Assembly: GCA_002428015.1 (NCBI GenBank)
Contig: DIZW01000098.1
Span: 1 to 20,299 of the forward strand
Reading direction: 5' to 3'
Origin: Oxalobacteraceae bacterium UBA6018
Lineage (GTDB): Bacteria; Pseudomonadota; Gammaproteobacteria; Burkholderiales; Burkholderiaceae_D
Length of the DNA stretch: 20,299 nt
Part shown: positions 16,137-20,299 of the stretch, one piece after another
Position numbering within the stretch: the first letter of the stretch is position 1
How the letters are laid out: each line of letters opens with the position of its first letter
Notes under the pieces: generated by a model
Database searches by the model: none
Seen by the model: the letters and a program-made list of their open reading frames with translations, nothing else
Told to the model about the DNA's origin: nothing
Position numbers and translations under genes: made by a program

Positions 16137-18560
16137 ATGAGCCCGCAAAACTTAAAGACCAGCAAGATCAACATCCTGCTGGTGGACGACCAGAGAACCA
16201 ACTTGACCGTGCTCGAAGCCATCCTGGCCGACCTGGACCAGGTGCTGGTGAGCGTGACGTCGGGCGAGCATGCCCTGCGCCAGCTGCTCGAGCGCGAGTT
16301 CGCGGTGGTCCTCATGGATGTGCAGATGCCGACCATGAGCGGCTTCGAGACGGCTGAGTTAATGCGCAGCCACCCGCGCTCGCGCGAGGTGCCGATCATC
16401 TTCCTGACGGCCGAAAGCGACGTCGGCTTCCCGGTCGAGCAGGCTTACGCGCTGGGCGCGGTCGACTACCTGACCAAACCGCTGAACCCGGTGATCCTGC
16501 GCTCGAAGGTGGCCGTGTTCATCGACCTGTACCGCAAGACGGCCGAGATCGCCCGCCACGAGCGCGAGCGCCATCTGGCGGCCTTGAAGACGCGCGACGA
16601 ACGCATCCGCCTGATCCTCGACAACACGCGCGACTACGCCTTCATCGGCACCGACCCGGACGGCGTCATCACGGAGTGGGAGGGCGGGGCCGAGAACATC
16701 ACCGGCTGGTGGGCCGACAGCGCCTGCGGCCAGAGCAGCGCCATCATCTTCACCCCCGAGGACCGCCAGGCCGGCATGCCCGAGGCGGAGATGCGGCGCG
16801 CGCGCGACACCGGACGCGCCGAGGACAAGCGCTGGCACGTGCGGCGCGACGGCACCCGCTTTTTCGCCGAGGGCGTCATGGTGCCGCTGCGCGACGACGA
16901 GGAGCGCCTGCGCGGCTACGCCAAGATCTTCCGCGACGCCACCGCCGAAAGGCTGGCCGCCGAGCGCCTCAAGGAGAGCGAGGTGCAGCTGGACCAGTCG
17001 CGCCAGCGCTCGCGCCGGGCCGAGCAGGAGCTGCAGCGCCTGGCCGCGGTGACCGAGCAGTCGTCCGACTTCATCGGCATCGCCAACGCCCAGGGCCAGG
17101 CCAGCTACCTGAACCGGGCCGGCCTGGCCATGGTGGGGCTGGCGCCGGACGCCGACGTGCGCGCCTACATGGTGGCCGATTTCCTCGCGCCCGGCAGCGC
17201 CCAACTGGTGCGCCAGGCGATCATGCCGGCGCTGCGCGGGCCGGCCGGCGAGTGGGAGGGCGAGCTGGAGTTCCGCCACTTCGTCAGCGGGCGCGTGATC
17301 CCGGTGTACTACAAGGGCTTCGCGCTGCACGACGAGCACGGCGAGACGGTCGGCATGGCCGCCATCACGCGCGACATCAGCGAGCAGAAACGGGTCGAGG
17401 CCGAGCTGCGCCGCATCGCCGCCGACCTGTCCGAGGCGGACCGGCGCAAGTCGGAATTCCTGGCCACCCTGGCGCACGAGCTGCGCAACCCGCTGGCGCC
17501 CATCCGCACCGGCCTGGACCTGATGCGCCTGTCCGGCGGCGCCCCGGCGCTGGCCAAGGTGCACGCGATGATGGACCGCCAGCTGGGCCACCTGATCCAC
17601 CTGGTGAACGACCTGCTGGACGTGGCCCGCATCACGCGCGGCAAGATCGAGCTGAGGAAGGAGCCGACCGACCTGGGCAGCCTGGTGGCGATGGCGGTCG
17701 AGACCAGCGCGGGCGCGCTCGACGGCGCCGGCCACCGCCTGGCGGTCGAGGTGGCCGACGCCGGCGCCCCGCTCGAGGTGGACGTCACCCGCGTGGTCCA
17801 GGTGCTCAGCAATATCCTCAACAACGCGGCCAAGTACACGCCGCCCGGCGGCTGGGTCAAGCTGGCCGCCTGGCGCGAGCACGGCGAGGCGGTGGTGGCC
17901 ATCAGCGACAGCGGGGTCGGCATCCCGGCCGAGGCGATGGCGACCCTGTTCGACATGTTCACCCAGGTCGGGCGCAACCTCGAACGGGCCCAGGGCGGCC
18001 TGGGGATCGGCCTGTCGCTGGTGCGCCAGCTGGTCGAGCTGCACGGGGGGACGGTGCACGCGGCCAGTCCCGGGCGCGACCAGGGCAGCACCTTCACGGT
18101 GCGCCTGCCGCTCAGCGGCCAGGGCGCCCCGGCCGCGCGCGCCGCGGCGGCCGCGCCAGGCCAAGCCCAAGTCGACGCGCCGGCGCGGCAGGGCCTGCGC
18201 ATCCTGGTGGTGGACGACAACGCCGACGCCGCCGAGAGCCTGGCGGCCTTGCTCGAGCTGCGCGGGCACAGCACCCGCACGGCGCGCGGCGGCCAGCAGG
18301 GCTACGCGCTGGCCTGCGAATTCCTGCCGCAGCTGGCCTTCGTGGACATCGGCATGCCCGGCATGAACGGGCACGAGGTGGCGCGCGCGGTGCGCGCCAC
18401 CGACAGCCTGGCCGGGGTGCTGCTGGTCGCCTTGACCGGCTGGGGCGCGCGCGAGGACGTGGCGCAGTCCGCGCGCGCCGGCTTCGACCTGCACCTGACC
18501 AAGCCGATCGACGCCGGCGCGCTCGACGCGGTGCTGGCCGCCGCCGGGCGCGGCCAATGA
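16137..18560 (+). CDS. Cytoplasmic hybrid histidine kinase, REC-PAS-PAS-HisKA-HATPase-REC
   Basis: 807 aa, with no signal peptide or membrane helix. The N-terminal receiver (about 10-130) has the acidic pair VDDQ, phospho-acceptor Asp61 (VLMDVQMPTMSG) and TKP. PAS1 (about 150-285) includes the FTPEDRQAGMPE segment; PAS2 (about 300-415) follows. HisKA carries His447 (LAHELRNPLAP). The HATPase domain shows NILNNAAKYT, DSGVGIP and GGLGIGLSLVRQL. After an Ala/Pro-rich linker comes a second receiver (about 690-805) with Asp737 (FVDIGMPGMNG) and LTKP. Receivers at both ends suggest input by phosphotransfer as well as by PAS sensing, with output through the C-terminal receiver or an HPt not in the window. 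The stop overlaps the Nudix start (ATGA), so the two are translationally coupled. It is divergent from the GGDEF-EAL gene. Confidence 0.95.
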   Translation: MSPQNLKTSKINILLVDDQRTNLTVLEAILADLDQVLVSVTSGEHALRQLLEREFAVVLMDVQMPTMSGFETAELMRSHPRSREVPIIFLTAESDVGFPVEQAYALGAVDYLTKPLNPVILRSKVAVFIDLYRKTAEIARHERERHLAALKTRDERIRLILDNTRDYAFIGTDPDGVITEWEGGAENITGWWADSACGQSSAIIFTPEDRQAGMPEAEMRRARDTGRAEDKRWHVRRDGTRFFAEGVMVPLRDDEERLRGYAKIFRDATAERLAAERLKESEVQLDQSRQRSRRAEQELQRLAAVTEQSSDFIGIANAQGQASYLNRAGLAMVGLAPDADVRAYMVADFLAPGSAQLVRQAIMPALRGPAGEWEGELEFRHFVSGRVIPVYYKGFALHDEHGETVGMAAITRDISEQKRVEAELRRIAADLSEADRRKSEFLATLAHELRNPLAPIRTGLDLMRLSGGAPALAKVHAMMDRQLGHLIHLVNDLLDVARITRGKIELRKEPTDLGSLVAMAVETSAGALDGAGHRLAVEVADAGAPLEVDVTRVVQVLSNILNNAAKYTPPGGWVKLAAWREHGEAVVAISDSGVGIPAEAMATLFDMFTQVGRNLERAQGGLGIGLSLVRQLVELHGGTVHAASPGRDQGSTFTVRLPLSGQGAPAARAAAAAPGQAQVDAPARQGLRILVVDDNADAAESLAALLELRGHSTRTARGGQQGYALACEFLPQLAFVDIGMPGMNGHEVARAVRATDSLAGVLLVALTGWGAREDVAQSARAGFDLHLTKPIDAGALDAVLAAAGRGQ

Positions 18561-18982
18561 GCGAGCGCGCCGTCTCCTGCGGCACCCTGGTGGTCAACCA
18601 GGACGGCGAGCTGCTGCTGTGCCACGTGACGAACACGCCGAAATGGGATATCCCGAAAGGCATGCGCGACGACGGCGAAACCTGCCTGCAGGCGGCCATG
18701 CGCGAACTGCAGGAGGAGGCGGGCATCGTGTACGAGCCGTCCCGCTTCGAGGAGCTGGGGCGCTTCGAGTACCGGCGCGACAAATGCCTGCACCTGTTCC
18801 TGGTGCGCGCCGGGGCCGAGCTGGCCAGCCTGGACGCGCTGGCCTGCACCAGTTACTTTCCGCATCCGGTGACGGGCAAGCCGACGCCGGAGGCCGATGG
18901 CTTCCGCCGGGCCGCGCGGTCCGACATCGCCAGGCTGTGCTGGCCGAACATGGCCAAGCGCCTGCTGGCGCTGCAGTGGTAG
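18557..18982 (+). CDS. Nudix hydrolase, translationally coupled to the hybrid kinase
   Basis: 141 aa. The ATG (18557-18559) overlaps the kinase stop TGA (18558-18560). A complete Nudix box GMRDDGETCLQ..REL.EEAGI fits G-x5-E-x7-REUxEExGU exactly, so Mg-dependent pyrophosphohydrolase chemistry on a nucleoside diphosphate-linked substrate is expected. The N-terminal strand (VSCGTLVVNQDGELLLCHVT) and WDIPKG before the box are typical of the fold. The substrate cannot be told from the sequence; NTP sanitation, dinucleoside polyphosphates and NDP-sugars are all possible. The C-terminus contains an unusual Pro-rich stretch (YFPHPVTGKPTPEADGF) and ends in LALQW. The overlap implies co-expression with the kinase, though a functional link is only suggested. 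Confidence 0.9.
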   Translation: MSERAVSCGTLVVNQDGELLLCHVTNTPKWDIPKGMRDDGETCLQAAMRELQEEAGIVYEPSRFEELGRFEYRRDKCLHLFLVRAGAELASLDALACTSYFPHPVTGKPTPEADGFRRAARSDIARLCWPNMAKRLLALQW

Positions 18983-18990
18983 CGGGCGCC

Positions 18991-19013
18991 GCCACCGCGC
19001 GGGCGCGGGTGGC
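18991..19013. terminator. GC-rich hairpin between convergent Nudix and aldo/keto reductase genes
   Basis: GCCACC (18991-18996) pairs with GGTGGC (19008-19013); an alternative, overlapping stem CGCGCGGG/CCCGCGCG is also possible. It sits in the 48-bp gap between two convergent stops. No T-tract follows, so it is only a candidate terminator. Confidence 0.35.
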
Positions 19014-19030
19014 CCCCGCGCGATCTGGCC

Positions 19031-20035
19031 TTAGCCGGCGTGCTGCAGGGCCAGCGCGGCGTCGATCGCGGCCAGGTCGGCGGGGCTGAAGTCCGGCCGC
19101 TTGAGGGCGCCCAGGGCGTCGTCGAGCTGCGCCATGCGGCTCGCGCCGACCAGCACCGAGCTCATACCCTGATGACGCAGCACCCAGGCCAGCGCCATCT
19201 GCGCCAGGGTCTGTCCGCGCTCGGCTGCGAGCGCGTTGAGCTGGCGTACCGCGCCCAGCTTGGCGGCGGTCAGGTCGCTCGGCTTGAGGAATGCGGCGCG
19301 CGCGGCGCGCGAATCGGCGGGCACCTCGCCCCCGAGGTAGCGGTCGGTCAGGATGCCCTGGGCCAGCGGCGAGAAGGCGATGCAGCCGACGCCTTCCTCG
19401 GCCAGCGTGTCGAGCAGGCCGTCCTCGATGGTGCGCACCAGCATGCTGTAGCGCGGCTGGTGGATCACCAGCGGGGTGCCGAGCTGGCGCAGCAGCGCCG
19501 CCGCCTTGCGCGTGAGCTCGGGCGGATAGTTCGACACGCCGACATACAATGCGCGTCCGCTGCGCACGATGTAGTCGAGCGCGCCCATGGTCTCCTCCAG
19601 CGGCGTGTCCGGGTCCGGCACGTGGTGGTAGAAGATGTCGACATACTCGAGCCCCATGCGCTTGAGGCTCTGGTCCAGGCTGGCCACCAGGTATTTGCGC
19701 GAGCCGCCCTTGCCGTAGGGGCCGGGCTGCATGTCGTAGCCGGCCTTGCTGGAGATGATCAGGTCGTCGCGGTGGGTGTGCAGGTCCGAGGCCAGCACGC
19801 GGCCCATGGTCTGCTCGGCCGAGCCGGGCGGCGGCCCGTAGTTGTTGGCCAGGTCCAGATGGGTGATGCCGCGGTCGAAGGCTCCGAGCAGCAGTTCGCG
19901 CGCGGTGGCGTGGCGGTCGACGTCGCCGAAATTGTGCCATAGGCCGAGCGAAATGCTGGGCAGTTGCAGGCCGCTGCGGCCGCAGCGCCGGTAGGGCTGG
20001 ACTTGGTAGCGGTTGGGGGCGCTCTGGTAGGTCAT
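19031..20035 (-). CDS. gpr: Aldo/keto reductase, YghZ/Gpr type (L-glyceraldehyde 3-phosphate reductase)
   Basis: 334 aa, collinear with E. coli YghZ (Gpr). Diagnostic shared stretches are YRRCGRSGLQLP..SLGLWHNFG, HLDLANNYGPPPGSAE, SKAGYDMQPGPYG, GGSRKYL.ASLDQSLKRMGL, YVDIFYHH and GVGCIAF.PLAQG. The AKR catalytic tetrad is present: Asp and Tyr in LDLANNY, Lys in SSKAGYD, and His in YHH. It is an NADPH-dependent cytoplasmic enzyme; the E. coli protein reduces L-glyceraldehyde 3-phosphate and other aldehydes, including methylglyoxal, so a detoxifying role is plausible. The ATG at 20033-20035 is supported by GGAG just upstream. The GAS motif near the C-terminus (VLVGASR) contacts the cofactor phosphate in the family. 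It looks intact. The gene is also named mgrA in some annotations. Confidence 0.93.
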   Translation of the reverse strand: MTYQSAPNRYQVQPYRRCGRSGLQLPSISLGLWHNFGDVDRHATARELLLGAFDRGITHLDLANNYGPPPGSAEQTMGRVLASDLHTHRDDLIISSKAGYDMQPGPYGKGGSRKYLVASLDQSLKRMGLEYVDIFYHHVPDPDTPLEETMGALDYIVRSGRALYVGVSNYPPELTRKAAALLRQLGTPLVIHQPRYSMLVRTIEDGLLDTLAEEGVGCIAFSPLAQGILTDRYLGGEVPADSRAARAAFLKPSDLTAAKLGAVRQLNALAAERGQTLAQMALAWVLRHQGMSSVLVGASRMAQLDDALGALKRPDFSPADLAAIDAALALQHAG

Positions 20036-20097
20036 GCGGTCTCCATGATGGGTCTAGGTGGCGGTCGAAGTGGCGGCGTAGCGGCCGGGCGAGCGCG

Positions 20098-20106
20098 ATT
20101 CTAGCA
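20098..20106 (-). promoter_or_regulatory. Extended -10 promoter for the aldo/keto reductase gene
   Basis: On the minus strand TGCTAGAAT is an extended -10 (TGn plus TAGAAT, 5 of 6 matches), about 62 bp before the ATG at 20035. The -35 region is poor, as is common for extended -10 promoters. It would separate this gene from the receiver-domain gene upstream. Confidence 0.4.
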
Positions 20107-20132
20107 TGCGTCCGGTCCGCTTGAAACCGTTT

Positions 20133-20299
20133 TCATGCATCCTGCAGGCGCCGTGCGTGCTCGCTCAGGGCGTGCGCGACGGCGTCCAGGTCGACCGGCT
20201 TGGTCAGGTGCAGGTCGAAGCCGGCCGCCGCGGTGCGGGCGCGGTCCTCGGCGCCGCCCCAGCCGGTCAATGCCACCAGCAGCGCGTGGCGCTGGCGCG
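20133..20299 (-). CDS. C-terminal end of a receiver-domain protein (partial), probably a hybrid kinase
   Basis: Only the last 55 codons are in the window; the stop TGA is at 20133-20135. The reading frame gives LLVALTGWGGAEDRARTAA, then AGFDLHLTKPVDLDAVAHAL and a short tail ending in LQDA. This is the last third of a response-regulator receiver: strand 4 with the conserved Thr (ALTG) and strand 5 with the conserved Lys (LTKP). It closely matches the C-terminal receiver of the kinase ending at 18560 (LLVALTGWGAREDV..ARAGFDLHLTKPIDAGAL). By that similarity the rest is probably a hybrid histidine kinase, but a stand-alone regulator cannot be excluded. The phospho-acceptor Asp lies outside the window. 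Confidence 0.8.
   Translation of the reverse strand, partial: RQRHALLVALTGWGGAEDRARTAAAGFDLHLTKPVDLDAVAHALSEHARRLQDA

Noticed and set aside
16359..18557. 732-codon open frame opposite the hybrid kinase
   Set aside because: Shadow frame; no recognisable motif, while the plus strand encodes all the kinase boxes.

Overview
The window is GC-rich, gene-dense chromosomal DNA with short intergenic gaps, the longest about 210 bp. It suggests a free-living betaproteobacterium, most probably of the Oxalobacteraceae (Massilia/Telluria/Duganella type). The reasons are the E. coli-type IlvD with a divergent LysR regulator, a DUF2863-like protein (typical of Burkholderiales), a DUF4124 protein, and the density of large PAS/GGDEF/EAL and hybrid-kinase genes. 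The taxon is an inference from gene content; no rRNA or tRNA gene is present to test it.

Layout. 2-2479 (+): 3' part of a membrane Cache-HAMP-PAS3-GGDEF diguanylate cyclase, followed by a long imperfect palindrome (2494-2608). 2657-5530: LysR regulator (-) divergent from ilvD (+). 5582-7420: a short-chain dehydrogenase (-) divergent from a GcvA-like LysR regulator (+). 7417-7579: a hairpin-forming, MITE-like element lying exactly on the stop codons of two convergent genes. 7576-8834 (-): a DUF481 outer-membrane barrel protein and a secreted DUF4124 protein. 9045-12564 (+): a membrane hybrid histidine kinase and a DUF2863-like protein. 12630-15970 (-): a small membrane protein and a PAS-GGDEF-EAL protein whose frame is broken by one amber codon. 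16137-18982 (+): a REC-PAS-PAS-kinase-REC hybrid kinase translationally coupled to a Nudix hydrolase. 19031-20035 (-): an aldo/keto reductase. 20133-20299 (-): the C-terminus of another receiver-domain protein running out of the window.

How the genes fit together. Five of the products are signal-transduction proteins: two built on c-di-GMP domains and three with phosphorelay receivers. They resemble an accessory sensory repertoire rather than one pathway. The metabolic genes (ilvD, the SDR, the aldo/keto reductase) look independent; ilvD and the SDR each have a divergent LysR regulator.

The most notable points are the amber codon at 15767-15769 in an otherwise intact PAS-GGDEF-EAL gene; the CTAG-bounded element at 7417-7579, whose core hairpin recurs at 2494-2608 with compensating stem changes; and the SDR, which has leucine where the catalytic tyrosine should be. 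No phage, CRISPR array, transposase gene or stable RNA gene was seen.
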